From Narthecium ossifragum (Eukaryota > Streptophyta > Magnoliopsida > Dioscoreales > Nartheciaceae), in NCBI GenBank assembly GCA_963920575.1, contig OY986967.1, positions 5,537,166 to 5,601,165 on the forward strand: a stretch of DNA of 64,000 nucleotides, written 5' to 3'. Shown here one piece after another: positions 43,145 through 55,611 of the stretch (within the stretch, counting starts at the first letter, position 1; the number at the start of each line of letters is the position of its first letter). The translations under genes and the position numbers were made by a program. The notes below the pieces were generated by a model, which had not been told where the DNA came from, did no database searches, and saw nothing but the letters and a program-made list of their open reading frames with translations.

Positions 43145-44480
43145 CGTCATCGATGAGACTCAGGATGATAATCGTCCAGATGTATTTGCCCGACTCAGCC
43201 AAGACAAAGGGAAGAAGTCTGTTCTTCCACATGTCTGCCCAAGATGTCACTGGGACCTTAGTAGACCGATGACACCATTTACTGGGACCAAGTTTCATCG
43301 ACTACAACCTTGGCAGTGGAATCGAGGTCAACCTCACACTTACCCAAGGAATTTTGTACCTCAGCCTTATAAACCAGAACGTTGGTACAACTATAATTGC
43401 TACACTCGTCGATCAGTTCCTGTGGAGGAGATGACGAGGACCCAGTATAGGTGATACCAGAAGAAGTATGGCCAGATGATGAGGGCCAAGCAAGCTCAAG
43501 AAACTGACCCAAGTTAAAATGAAGAAGTTGAGGAAATTGAGGATGATGTTGCTGTCTCCAAAGCAACAGAATCGTCCAAGAGTAAGTTTTATCGTCCAAA
43601 CAAGGACGATGACGATGAGGCTGGAGGGAGTTAAGTAATCCGATTTGGAACCCTCCCATCCGTCATCGTTAATAACTATATCCTGCCAAGCTGCCTTGGA
43701 CAACAATGTCCAGTTGGAAGCGACTCAGAGATGTCTGATATGTCCGACGACGAACCGTCAGCCACTTTGATCGATGAAGATGGAGAGACGTCGGCCACTT
43801 TGATCGACGAAGTTGAACATCCAACACCAGTGAACCTAATACTTGACGATGAAGATGAATACGTCGAAGTCGAAGAAAAAATCGATGCCCAAGAAGAAGC
43901 TCGGAAGAGAGGTATGTCTACAGAACAACTCTTGCAGCAGTTGTATGAGGAAGGCTACCCAGCAGTTTGACCAGGTGGCCAGGCAAGTGGCCAATATGAT
44001 TACTTAGGGGTCTATGGGGAAGTGAGAGTAAAACGTCTTGTCAAGAAGACGGAGGTTGTCGCCCAGATTGTGCCATCAACGTCTACAACAATCATCCCAA
44101 CTAGCTGGGGTGATGAAGAAGAAGAGCCCATGGTCGATGATGCTGAGTGGGTAGAAGTGGAAGTCCCTATCAAGGTTCATGAAGAAGTGGCAAGAAGGAA
44201 GATCTCTCCAAACAAGTTGATGATGGAGCTTTACAAAGCAGGCAACCCAGCTGTGGGTACTCTAGGTGAACCAAGCGGTAAGTTTGATTACCTAGTTTGT
44301 TATGGTGATCCTCTCGTGAAACAATGGGTTCCTAAGATCGATGTAGCCAAGTACATTCCACAAGCCAACAACGTACCAATCACTCCAACTGGTTGGGACG
44401 TAGAAGCCACGGAGACACAGCAAGACAATCAGCATATAGACCATCAATGGCAGCCATGGGATGGACAAGAGAACCCATAG
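43145..44480 (+). pseudogene. gag-protease linker of element 2 (after the element 3 insertion)
   Basis: Frame 43131-43454 continues the gag with IDETQDDNRPDVFARLSQ and CPRCHWDLSRPM. After stops at 43452 and 43517 it continues as an acidic linker (LIDEDGETSATLIDEVE near 43780). After a stop at 43970 it runs as 44022-44480. It matches element 1 bases 1240-1. The acidic region has no recognised domain. The insertion point within FKIV is the same codon run that is intact in element 1 near 1240. Confidence 0.82.
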
Positions 44481-44546
44481 ATCGTTCATGTTGCAGCTAA
44501 AGCCAAGGGAAAAGCAGTTCAAGATCAACCTCAGTCATCGATCAAG

Positions 44547-44924
44547 TTGCCTAAGGAAGATTACCAAAGTCAAGATAAGGCTGTGTTTGATCGACCACTA
44601 GAAGCGATGACACGCCATTTACGACCTTTACATATTAAGGCCGAGATCAATGGTATTCCAGTGAACAGAGTTTTGATCGACACTGGGGCCGCAGTTAACG
44701 TCATCCCCGCAAAGATGATGAAGAAGTTGGGTAAGACCGATAATGATCTTATCCCCACTGATATTACGCTAACAGGTTCCAGTGGAGTTCCAGCCCCGGC
44801 GAAAGGAATCCTTCCTCTAGACATCAAGGTGGGGAGTGTTACAAGAACGACAGCGTTCTTTGTCATGGACTCAACGACTAGCTATAATGTTTTACTTGGT
44901 CAAGACTGGATTCATGCCAGCTAG
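44547..44924 (+). pseudogene. Aspartic protease domain of element 2
   Basis: PLHIKAEINGIPVNRVLIDTGAA carries the catalytic D-T-G-A of retropepsins (near 44680). ILPLDIKVGS and SYNVLLGQDWIH follow, the usual flap and C-terminal LLGxxW signature. The frame stops at 44924. It would cut the gag-pol chain. Upstream and downstream frames are broken, so it is no longer part of a polyprotein. Confidence 0.88.
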
Positions 44925-45217
44925 TGTGTTCCTTCTTCTCTTCATCAATGTCTATTTCTTTGGAACAACAGAGGCAGTGTTGAGTCCGTTATGGCTGATA
45001 ATATGCCGTACACTATGGACACTCATGCTGTGGAAGCATCTTTTTATGATTGCCAATATGGTCCCTTGCAGTTCCTGCAGATCGTTGATGCCCTGAAGAT
45101 AATTTCTAAAAATGGTGTTATGTTAAAGGAACGCGTAGCAGAATTGTTTGATCCTGTAAGACCAACCTCAGTGGTCTTTGAACCTAGAACTGGGGGATCA
45201 TCGGCCTCAAAGTTACA

Positions 45218-46428
45218 GTGATGGGTTCACACCCTGAAAGAACTTGGGCCGCTGTAACGACCTTAAAAGCCAAACTAATGGCTTATCAAGTGGAAGCGTT
45301 CGCAACACAGCACACAACTGACTTAGATTGTCTAAATGAGATTCCCCAAGAGGATGATGAAGAAGTCCCTTATGGCAAACGTGGAAACATGCAGGCTCAA
45401 GATCCATTAGAAGAAATCGACCTTGGTGACGGTGAGGAGCATCGTCCAACCTTCATCAGCAAACTTATCAACCAAGATATAAGGTACAAACTTATTGCCA
45501 TTTTACGTTCTTATAAAGATTGTTTTGCTTGGGATTATAAAGAATTGCCTGGTTTAGATAGAACCATTGTAGAACATGAACTCCCTACTCGTCCAAACTT
45601 TTAGCCATAAAAGCAAGCGCCAAGACGCTTTGCTCCTAACATAATCCCAGAAGTAAAGAAAGAAATTAAACGATTATTAAATGCCAATTTTATTAGAACG
45701 GCCAGATATGTAGAATGGCTTTCTAATATAGTGCCAGTTAAGAAGAAAAATGGCAAACTTAGAGTTTGTATAGATTTTAGAAACTTAAATTTGGCAACAC
45801 CTAAGGATGAGTATCCTATGCATCAGTCGATAATTTGGTCGATTCAACCGCTGGGCACGAAATATATTCATTTATGGACGGGTATTCTGAATATAATCAA
45901 ATCTATATCGCCGAGGACGATGTTCATAAACCGGCATTTAGATGTCCAGGATCACTTGGTAGTTATGAATGGATGGTTATGCCTTTTGGTTTAAAAATTG
46001 CTGGTGCTACCTATCAGCGAGCGATGAATTTGATTTTTTATGATATGATTGTCCATTTTATCGAGGTTTATGTCGATGACATTGTAGTAAAATCACCAGT
46101 TATGGCTGATCACTTTTCACAATTGATCAAAGCCTTCGAGCGAATGAGGGAGTATAACTTGAAGTTAAATCCTTTAAAATGTGTGTTTGGGGTACAAGCA
46201 GGAAACTTTCTTGGTTTTCTCGTCCATCAGCGAGGAATCGAACTTGACAAAAATAAAGCAAAGTCTATTATCGAGGCTAACCCTCCAAAGACTAAGAAAG
46301 ATCTGCAAAGATTTCTTGGTCAAGTAAATTTTTTAAGAAGGTTTATTGCTAACTGTGAAGGAAAAACCCAAGAGTTCTCATTGCTCTTGCGATTGAAGAA
46401 TGGAAACGACTTCATCTGGGAAGAGTGA
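45218..46428 (+). pseudogene. Reverse transcriptase of element 2
   Basis: The lead-in region EEIDLGDGEEHRPTFIS ends with a stop at 45602. Then VPVKKKNGKLRVCIDFRNLN (45731) and, after a frame change near 45835, the palm with MPFGLKIAGATYQRAMN and YVDDIVVKS (catalytic YVDD near 46070), and KTKKDLQRFLGQVNFLRRFI. This is the normal order for Ty3/gypsy RT. One frame change and several stops prevent a full-length enzyme. Confidence 0.9.
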
Positions 46429-46449
46429 CATCATCAAGCATTTGAATGT

Positions 46450-47433
46450 TTGAAGAAATGTTTAGCAACGCCACCAGTTATGGCGCCACCACGATTGACG
46501 GATCCTATGAAGCTTTATATCGCTGATGCAGACCGATCAATAGGAGGTCTTTTGGCGCAAGATGGAAAAGATGGAGTCGAGAGAGCAGTATATTATCTAA
46601 GTAGACAATTGTTGCCATATGAGCAAAAATACTCGGCCATAGAAAAGTTATGTTTGGCCTTGTATTTTATGTGTACAAAGTTGAGAGCTTATTTAAAGCC
46701 TATAACTGTCTACTTGATTTCCAAGTACAATGTAATGAAATTTCTGTTTTCTCGACCAATTTTGCATCAACGCATTCGTTATTGGGTTTTAACTTTAGCT
46801 GAGTTTGACATTAACTTTGTCTCTCAAAAGGCTGTTAAAGGCCAAGTATTGGCCGATTTTTTAGCTGATTACCCTTGTGTTGATGTACTAAAGGAACTAG
46901 AGCGAGAGATCAATATTGTATCGCTCACTCCATGGACGATGTATTTTGACGGTTCTAAAATTGTCAATGGAGCAGGCCTTGGGATTACAATCCTATCGCC
47001 CATTGGATGCAAGTATAAATTCGCATATACCCTATCGCAATTATGCACCAATAATCAGGCAGAATATGAAGCATTAATCATTGGCCTAGAAATTTTGTTA
47101 GACTTAAAAGTGTCCAATGTGCAAATTAAAGGTGATTCACAATTAGTGATAAATCATCTACTTAGACATTACAAATGCCAGAGTGATACATTAATCCCAT
47201 TTCACTAGATCACTCTACAGTTATTAAATCGCTTTAACGATTTTGTGCTACTTTTCGTTCCAAGACTACAGAACGATGAAGCTAATACCCTAGCCCAGAT
47301 AGCCTCCGGCTATAAAGTGTTAAAACACTTGGGGGGTATAGCCAATTTTACTTATGGAATGCTACAATCGGTTTTAGAGCGATATCATGGGCCAATTGAG
47401 GTAAATCAGATCGATGGCCAACCAGATTGGTGA
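46450..47433 (+). pseudogene. RNase H region of element 2 (two RNase H-like modules)
   Basis: First module: MKLYIADADRSIGGLLAQ with the usual ALYYLSR-type continuation (VYYLSRQLLPYEQKY). Second module: WTMYFDGSKIVNGAGLG near 46930 and EYEALIIGLE near 47060, of the archaeal-type RNase H that Tat elements acquired. A stop at 47208 and a frame change after it (47245-47433 continues with QNDEANTLAQIAS) break it. Two RNase H modules in series are a hallmark of the Tat group. Confidence 0.82.
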
Positions 47434-48672
47434 ACCCCAATCGTCGATTTTTTTGAAAAACCCATCGCTCAAGGTCGATAGGAAACTTCGTCTCAAGGCG
47501 ATATATTATTTCCTACAGAACGACATTTTATATAAACGTCGGCCAGATGGAGTTCTATTGCGATGTTTGAGTCCTGATGAAGCCAAGTTGACAATGGCTG
47601 AGATACATAATGGTGTTTGTGGAGCACATCAATCAGGCATTAAAATATGCTGGCTAATAATGCGCAGTGGCTTTTATTGGCCGCGCATGGGGGAGGAATG
47701 TGCTATATATGCCAAAGGATGTGAATCATGCCAAAAACATGGACCACTACAGCGAGCACCAGCAAGTGAGTTATCGATCATTGTGAAGCCTTGGCCATTC
47801 AGATGCTGGGCGATAGACATTATAGGAAAGATATATCCCCCATCGTCTATGTTGCACAAATTTGTAATTGTAGCGACATACTATTTTACTAAATGGGTGG
47901 AAGCTATCCCATTAAAAACAGTCTCTGATGATCAAGTTATAAACTTTATCGAGGAAAATATCTTATGTAGATTTGGCATTCCATAAACAATTGTGTCCGA
48001 TCAAGGGACAATGTTTGTAAGTTCTAAGGTAAAGAATTTTTTGGCTGAGTACAAAATTAATATGGCCAATTCTACACCTTACTATGCCCAGTCTAATAGA
48101 CAAGTTGAAGCGTCCAATAAAACTATCAAGTCAATAATAAGAAAAATGATAAGCGATAATCCAAGGCAATGGCATGAAGGTTTATTAAGAGTGTTATGGG
48201 CACATAGAACTACGCCTATCTCTAGCACCAAGGTTACGCCTTACCAATTAGTTTATGGCCAAGAAGTGGTTTTACAGGCTGAGATAAATTTCTATCACCC
48301 AGAGTTCTAGAACAAGATCGCTCAACTAGTGAAGAGTATGAGGAAGCATTAATGTATAATCTTTTAGAGCTCGATGAGCAACGAGCTATTTCCTTAGAAA
48401 ATATAGAGACACAAAAGCTGAAGGTGGTCGATATCTATAATAAGAGGGTAGTATCGAAAGAATTTCAAGAGGGAGACTTGGTTTGGAAAACAATACTACC
48501 TTTAGATCGGAATGACCCTAAATATGGAAAGTGGTCGCCCAACTGGGAAGGACCATACTTGGTCGATCAAGTATTGCCAAATCGGTCATATCAACTAAGG
48601 ACTATCGACGGTGGGTTACATCGCTCAATGATAAATGGTCGATACCTGAAGAAATATTACCCATCAATGTAA
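47414..48672 (+). pseudogene. Integrase of element 2
   Basis: The N-terminal zinc site is HNGVCGAHQSG with C-x2-C in CESCQKHG. The first catalytic Asp is in CWAIDIIGKIYP, the second in VSDQGTMF (48000), the Glu in NRQVEASNKTIK (48110). The C-terminal part has PKYGKWSPNWEGPYLV and NGRYLKKYYPSM, the gypsy integrase end. A stop at 47986 and a frame break at 48310 disable it. Confidence 0.9.
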
Positions 48673-48773
48673 GATAGAACCGTAAGGAACAAACGTCCTA
48701 AAAGTAGGACGATAGCAATTAGTAAAATGTTTCTTCATTACAAAATTATCGGTCAACAATACAACATTACAAA

Positions 48774-51700
48774 TCATCTTCTTAAAGAGAGTTGTTGAGA
48801 AATACGAGCAATTTTGTCTCTGAACACTTTCAACCGATTCTTGCTCTTGACCAATTCAGCATTGATTTTAATTTGGTGATCTTTGGAGGAGTCAGCTTCA
48901 AGGGCATCATATTCTTCCATATCTTTATTGCTCTCTTGGTTGAGTTGCATACCTTCTTTGATAAGATAGCCCCTCTGTGTCTTCAGTTGAAGAATTTGTG
49001 CTTCCAATTCTTTGATTTGAGCATGAACTTTAGAAATGGCTGATTCCCTCTCGCCAACGACATCCACATTCATCGATATCTTTTTAATGCTCTCACTGAT
49101 CTTATCTTTTAAGAATGCTCGCCGTTCTCAACGTTCTCCAACCAGAACAAGCTCGTGTATCAAAGTCTTCTTTTCCGCATCAAAGCTCTCGATATTCGAC
49201 TTAATACTTTGGATGTCATCTATTTCTTCAGATGAAAACCCTAATGCTTCAGGATCAATAGTCAGGAATACAACAGTCGATCTCTCAAGAATATTTTGAT
49301 CTGGAGCTGAAAAGTCTTCCTTGGGTATCTTGTCCAAAATAAGCATGCAATCGGCCAATGCTTTTCTAAGATCCTGATATCGACCTTGCTGGACTGCAGC
49401 AGGATCCGAGGTCGTTTGTTTTCCAGATAGACGAGCTTGCCAAGACTCATTCAAAGAATGGAGGGAATTGACTAAATTAGCCATGTCAGCCTACAAAGTT
49501 GAGAATCATAAAACTTATGATCATTATGGATCATAAAATAAATTTGATCAGCTAAGATCGAATTCATACCTCATCTGAAACAAAAGTGAATGAACTTTGT
49601 TGAGGAGTGTTGAACGATATCGATGGCTCAATAACGGGTACGATTGCTAAAGTATCTTCAACCATCGTCGTTTGTGACATGGTAGGAATTGGAGCCAATA
49701 TATTAACAGAAGTGTTTATTGTTGAGATGTTGGGGGGGGGCACATCAACAAAGTGTTGAATGTCAATGGCCGACAACTCTGGGATAGGAGATGTCTCGAC
49801 CAAGGGTTGTAGGGTCGATACACCGGTAGAAGCTGTTTCAGATGATAGTTGAATATCACCAAGGTCCCTTAAAAGATTATAAGGACCATAGACAAGCATC
49901 TAACCGATAGGTAACAAACCTGGTTTGGTTGGAGTGAGTTACAAAACGTCGTAAATATTGTCGACGTCAACATCATCTTGTCTTTCCTCTTCAGACGATG
50001 AGATGGCAATGTTTTCTCGACTAAAAGGCTGTTAATATAAAATGAAAAAAGATCAACACAATGTTTCATTCAAAATGAACACATAATTGTTCAGTCAAGA
50101 TTTCAACCTGATTAGTAGCAGCAACAAGGTCTTTTTCAGTTCCCTCACCAACAGTTTTTTCAGCCACATCGGAGGGAGAATTAGAAAGAGAAAAAAGGTG
50201 AGAAGGAGTAGAGGCGTCCGATCTCTCTCTGTAAGACAAAGATGAGTAAGTTCGAGAAACAAAAGTAAAGAAATGCAAGATAGCGAACAAAATACTCACT
50301 TAAAAGCAGAAGCAGAATGCATGCTCTGCCTACTCTCTGGTGATCCTGCATCATCTCCAATTGCTGAAGATGAACGAGCTTGATGTTCAGTTTCCTCAGT
50401 TGCTACTCCCTCAACTACTACATTCTCAGCTGCTGCTTCAGCGGTCATTTCCTCGACTAAGAGTCTCTTGGCCAATGGAGATGTCCTGGATTTACCGGTT
50501 AGTATCTTTTTCTTCCTATGAGAAGAAGCTTCTTCAATAGACTTCCCCTTTCTCTTTTTGGGCGATTTCTGACCCTTTCCAGTAGAAGCATCCACTTCTT
50601 TCTTTTTCTTCTGAGGTCTATTTTCCGCCTCAATCTGCTCCAAAACATCCCTCTTACGTCCCAATTTCTTCTTGGGAGGAACAAATTTATTAAAGACATC
50701 ATTTTTGTCTTTAGAAAAATGACGTTCTTTGATGGCCGAATCCCAAACGTCAACGATGGTAACGTCGATATCGACCACTGGTTCAAAATTTGAAAGTTTA
50801 AATCGATTGCAAAGCGCTATATCCTTTTTCTCTACAGAAACTACTCTATCGAGGTTGTGGAAAACACATCGCCCTTTAGCCAGTATATTATAACTAAAAT
50901 AAGGGGGAACTGGCCAAGCTTGTTTCAAACCAAATTGAAGACCGACAAAATTTGGAGCGTAGACCTCTACTCCACATTTATTGTTGGGTCTGCCCCACAC
51001 CATATCAAAATGAAGATCTCGACCAACCAAAAAACGAGCCCATGCCAATCTTTTTTCCTCAACGTCCAGATCGGATGATAAATCGAGGAGTGGACGAATG
51101 CAAGCTGGGTGAGAATTATGGTTGAAAGGGTGATAGGAAGCAAAACTGGATAAAGTATAAAAATAATTTAAAGTATGCTGGAGGGATTTGGGAATAAAAG
51201 AAGAAGAAAGATACAAGTGACCTTGCGTTCTAGCCGATGAAGAAGGAGGAATATGAAGTCCAGGAAAATTGGCTTTAAGCCATAATTGGGCGATCCAAAG
51301 TGGGCCAAAACCAGTAAGACTACTACTTTCTCTCAACAGTAAGATAGATGCCTCGATATATGGCCGATAGGATGAAAGTGGAAAAGGAAAACAGTTGTTT
51401 TCCAGAAACCATTGCTTGGGCGAGACCGATATAACCTCTGATAGGTTTTTTGGAAGGGAGACAGAGAACAAATTTACAAAGCCAATAATAGATGAACGCT
51501 AATCGTTCTCTAGCGTTTGGTGGCTCATCATTTTCTTCAAGTTTGGCGTAAGCATTGATAAAAACACCATAGTTTTTATCAGAATAAAAAACTGTCTCTT
51601 TAGAAGGAAACTCCATGTTAGCTGATATCAGATTACCAATAGGAGAAAGACCAGTCAAAAGAGAAATGTCCAAGAGAGTGATGGAAAGAGTACCACAAGG

Positions 51701-52189
51701 GAAAACAAAATTATTGTACTCCGTCGACCAAAAAAGAAACGATGACAACAGTAAATTAGGTTCTTGAGCAGGAACACAAGCCCTAGTGCTCAAATCCAAG
51801 AAATCCAAAATGCCAGCATCAGAAAAGATTTTCTTGGAATCTAAATGACCAACCATTCTACTATGCCATTTAGTAAACTTGTCATCGATCAAAGGCCATG
51901 TTATAATGGGATTCTTGACAGAGAGAGTAGAAAAATTGATCTCTTGGGAAAAAGGCAAATCGCCGGAAGTTGGAAAACTCTGAACAATAACTTGAAGATC
52001 AGCAGAAAGAGAAGGCAAAAGATCAGAAACGAAGCAAGGACCCAAGGAAAAGAACCTGGAAGAAGAATCTCCTGCCTTAACCAGATAATTCCCTCTTGCC
52101 TCATCTGATCTCAAGATTCCATTAAATTCCCCATAGGCTTTGCAGACATCCTTGTGCAGCTCCTCCTCAGTTTTGAGTTCACGAACCAT
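48774..52189 (-). pseudogene. Antisense plant-mobile-domain gene of element 2
   Basis: Between pol and the 3' LTR, on the opposite strand. From ATG 52189 the frame reads MVRELKTEEELHKDVCKAYG, then plant mobile domain hallmarks: FPCGTLSITLLDISLLTGL, FIYYWLCKFVLC and GLAQAMVSGKQ. It switches frame near 51330 and continues (GFGPLWIAQLWLKANFPG) to 50296. It has strongly basic stretches (RPQKKKKEVD, SPKKRKGK near 50560) that could be nuclear signals. Further frames at 49899-49564 and 49484-48774 are coiled-coil like and probably later exons. Antisense extra genes are known in Tat elements; their function is not established. Confidence 0.75.
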
Positions 52190-52560
52190 GGCGATAAATA
52201 GAGAAGTTCACGGAGACAAGGAAGAAGAAGAACTCTCTGATGATTCCAGAACTCACAAAAATGAAAACCCAAGCGCCGCAAAGGAAAGAGAAGAAAGAAA
52301 ACTAAAACCCTAATAGAACGAAGAAGAGCCAATAACGTTCTTTCGCGCCAGAGACGTATGGCCAAAAGGGTATGCATGTCAGAAAGAAACAGCACATTAA
52401 ATGCGGAATATCAAAAGATATGGAGGAAGAAGGAAAACAGGAAGGCGATTCTGTTTCCTTGAGAATGGTCATCATTAACCTTTAGTGGTTAACCAGCAAG
52501 CTGTCAAATCGCATTAGATGCGGTCACCTCATCATAAATTCAAATTCCTCGATTACCGCA
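52190..52560. other. Segment between antisense gene and PPT of element 2
   Basis: GA-rich on the plus strand near 52200-52300, which on the antisense strand is a CT-rich leader for the mobile-domain gene. No other feature seen. Confidence 0.45.
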
Positions 52561-52572
52561 TGGGGGGCAAAA
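52561..52572 (+). other. Polypurine tract of element 2
   Basis: TGGGGGGCAAAA directly before the 3' LTR start TGTTAGCC. Confidence 0.7.
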
Positions 52573-52680
52573 TGTTAGCCAAAATAATGGCTAACCAATC
52601 AATGATTAACATGTCAGCAAAATAAATATAATCAACAGAATGTCACATCCAAATCGAGTGATATCGCCCAAAGATAAGTT

Positions 52681-53012
52681 CATCATCTTAAAGAATGATA
52701 TCGTTCAGAGAAGTCTATCGATAACGTTCAAGAGAAGTTTATCGATATCATTCAGAGAAATTTATCGATATCGTTCAAGAGAGATTTATTGATATCATTT
52801 CAGAGAAGTTTATCGATATCATTCAGAGAAATTTATCGATATCGTTCAAGAGAGATTTATGGATATCACTTAGAGAAATCTATCGATATCGCCCAGAGTA
52901 GTTCATCGATATCGTCTAGAGAAGTTTATCGATATCGTCCAAAGAAGCTTATCGATATCGCCCAGAGTAGTTTATCGATATCGTCTAGAGAAGTTTATCG
53001 ATATCGTTCAGA
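52681..53012. repeat. Tandem repeat (about 30 bp) in the element 2 3' LTR
   Basis: Counterpart of 23434-23760 with unit-level differences. Confidence 0.9.
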
Positions 53013-53293
53013 GAAGACTTGGTTCATTTATAGATAATAAGGTGTCAGTCTTGAAAGATAAAGAAGTGAAATAAGAAAAAACACCAATCAAAGAAGATAA
53101 CCTTACACAAGCCTACCAACCCAACGCAACCGTCATCGGCTAGAAGCTTATCGCCCAGACGCAAACGTTATCGGCCAAAGCAAAGAATGAAGAAACGAGG
53201 AAACATCGGAGAAAATGGGACATGCGACTCATCTAGAGTAAAAGATGGAAAACAACAGAGAACGTGCTGGAGTAAGCAGTTGAACTGCTCTAG

Positions 53294-53301
53294 TATAAAT
53301 A
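53294..53301 (+). promoter_or_regulatory. TATA box in the element 2 3' LTR
   Basis: TATAAATA, equivalent to TATAAATA in element 1. It points into MULE sequence and could start read-through transcripts there. Confidence 0.5.
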
Positions 53302-53910
53302 GTTTTCTTTCTTCACCATGTAGCCTCTCACGCAAACTTCAACAGAGCCCGTGTGCCTGGTTTTCATTATGCCCTTTATGATGTTTTCCGTTCCTGTAAG
53401 TTGATTATTGCTTTAATACAATGTCATTGTTTCTTCAATTCTTAGTTAGTCTTTTATGTTTTAAGTAGTTAGATTACTGTTTTAGATGGATAATTTAGAT
53501 TTAAATAGTTTCTTTACTTGAAGTTTTCTTTACTACTTTTCCTTAGAATAATTTAATATTAGAAGTTTTACTTCTTAGATTAAATTAAGTTAATAAGTAG
53601 ATTTAGATGTGTTTTTTTGGATTTAGTAATTTAGGTTGATCTTTATCTTTTATTTAATTAATTCCGCAATCCTAGATAATTTAAGGCTTTCATTAGGTTA
53701 ATTTAGATTATTTTAAGTTAATCTTGATATTTAGTCTTAATTTGATTACTAAATTAGGTTTAATTTAGATTTCCATATTACTTGACATCTCTGGTTCGAT
53801 TATTCGAAGGAGTAGAACTTAACTGCAATCATCTGATACTTAAGTGTGGAATAGGATTTGACCTTGACTATTTGACCGGTCAACGGTTAGATTTCCTCTC
53901 TAACAGACAC

Positions 53911-54790
53911 AGTCGTATATAAGTTTGCCGAGTGTGCTTATGCTCCTACTATTGATCTATTTGAGTTGAAGGTTCAACAACTTTTGCAGATGGGAAAGCA
54001 TATTGCTGCAAAGTTCTTACAAAATTTGCCACCTGAGAAATATGCCAATGCCTATTTTCAAGGCCACAAATATGGCTTGATGTGCTCAAATGCTGCAGAA
54101 TCATTCAATGCTTGGATTGTTGATGAAAGGAACCTACCTATTATGAAATTGGTTGATGTGATTAGGGTTAAGTTGTTGCAGTAGTTGTCAGGTAAATCAA
54201 TACTTTCAAGCAGTCAATCAACAGATTTTTTTGTCTCATGTCATATTGCTACTTGACACTTAGTTTGTGCAGGCAGATAGGAGGGAGGCATGCAATAGTT
54301 TCAGGTCACAGATTTGTCCTGAAATTGATCGTAGACTGTTAGTAGCATTTAACGAGGGGAGGTCTTGAATTGTGAACAATTCTACTAGATTGCTATTTGA
54401 GGTTTATTCGGACCCGTCTATTTCTGTTGATATTGGAAATAGAACATGCTCATGTTGTTAGTGGCAGATCAATGGCATCTCTTGCTCGCATGTGATGGCT
54501 TGCATCATGATGATAAGACAAGAACTGAGCTCTTTTGTAGATGATTTTTTCCACACGTCATGTTATGCTGGGAGTTACTCTTCCCAATTTATCCGTTTCC
54601 AATGATGAGCAAGCCAGATCATGCGCCTAGAGATGAAGTTGTTCTACCTCCTTTATCTAGGAGACCACCTGGCAGACCAAAGAAGAAGAGGATCAAGTCC
54701 AAAGGAGAGTTTGTTAGATGCATCAAATGCGGTCGTTGTGGTTGTGAGAGTCACCATAATAGGAAGTCATGTCAAGAACCTTTAGATTAG
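53911..54790 (+). pseudogene. MULE transposase, C-terminal exons (copy A)
   Basis: Continues the exon cut at 23314: VYKFAECAYAPTIDLFELK, then CSNAAESFNAWI with the catalytic Glu of the DDE triad (near 54100). An in-frame TAG at 54182 precedes the donor at 54191/54192. After an intron (acceptor near 54276) come REACNSFRSQICPEI and the SWIM zinc finger, C-x-C ... C-x-H (QINGISCSHVMACI near 54470), with Trp-to-stop changes at 54366 and 54462. The end has an AT-hook-like RRPPGRPKKKR, then the knuckle CIKCGRCGCESHHNRKSC and a stop at 54790. Transposase would bind the element ends and cut; this copy is dead. Confidence 0.87.
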
Positions 54791-54867
54791 TGTTTCAATC
54801 GCATTCATTTAAATTTGTGTATTTGAGATTAGTTGTTTGTTAATTTCCAGTTTAGTTATGTAAACAT

Positions 54868-55611
54868 CAAACGTTGAAGTAGTAGTTACTTTCCAGTTCA
54901 CTGGTAGTTACGTTCCAAAATAAGACATTTGATGTTGAACTATTAGTTACTTTTCAGAATTGCATTTACTTTCAAGCTTTATGGTAGTTACTTTCAAGCT
55001 TAATGGTAGTTCCTTTCCAAAATAAAACATTGAACAGGTAGTTACTTTCATGCTTAACGGTAGTCATTTTCCAGTTCACTGGTAGTTACTTTCCATTTCA
55101 CTGGTAGTTACGTTCCTAAATAAAACATTTGACGTTGAACTGGTAGTTACTTTCCAAAACTGCATTTACTTTCAAGCTCAATGGTAGTTACTTTCTAGAA
55201 TAAAACATTGAATTGGTAGTTACTTTCCAGTTCACTGGTAGTTACTTTAATGCTTAACGGTAGTTACTTTCCAGTTCACTGGTAGTTACTTTCCAATTCA
55301 ATGGTAGGTACGTTCAAAAATAAAACATTTGACGTTGAACTGGTAGTTACTTTCCAAAACTGCATTTACTTTCAAGCTTAAAGGTAGTTATTTTCCAGAA
55401 TAAAACATTGAATTGGTAGTTACTGTCCAGTTCACTGGTAGTTACTTTCATGATTAACGGTACTTACTTTCACTGGTAGTTACTTTCCAGAATAAAACAT
55501 TGAACATTGTAAAATAACTACCTGATGTCATGATTGAAATGGTACTATCATCTCTAAGGCTGGAAAGTAAATAATCTCAAATAATATATCTCAAGTAACA
55601 TATCGAAAGTA
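54868..55611. repeat. Minisatellite array 3, downstream of the transposase gene
   Basis: Plus-strand units of CTGGTAGTTACTTTCCAGTTCA with AATAAAACATTGAA and TGCATTTACTTTCAAGCTTA spacers. A higher-order period containing CATTTGACGTTGAACTGG recurs about every 180-190 bases. Confidence 0.92.

Larger units (their letters stand above)
23315..53905 (+). mobile_element. Tat-lineage Ty3/gypsy retrotransposon (element 2), split by element 3
   Basis: The duplication GACAC is at 23310-23314 and 53906-53910. LTRs lie at 23315-24645 and 52573-53905. Between them, excluding element 3, are primer site, gag, linker, protease, reverse transcriptase, RNase H, integrase, an antisense plant-mobile-domain gene and a polypurine tract. 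That order, with an antisense extra gene between pol and 3' LTR, is known for the Tat group. Net size without element 3 is about 14.5 kb. All genes have stops or shifts, so the copy is dead. The empty target is intact in MULE copy B at 59301-59305. Confidence 0.92.
52573..53905 (+). repeat. 3' LTR of element 2 (1333 bp)
   Basis: Same ends as the 5' LTR, with scattered substitutions and small indels. Tandem repeats at about 52681-53012. TATAAATA at 53294-53301. The LTR copies differ visibly more than the two copies of element 3. Confidence 0.93.

Noticed and set aside
49036..51078. Plus-strand frames between integrase and the 3' LTR of element 2
   Set aside because: They are shadows of the antisense mobile-domain gene.
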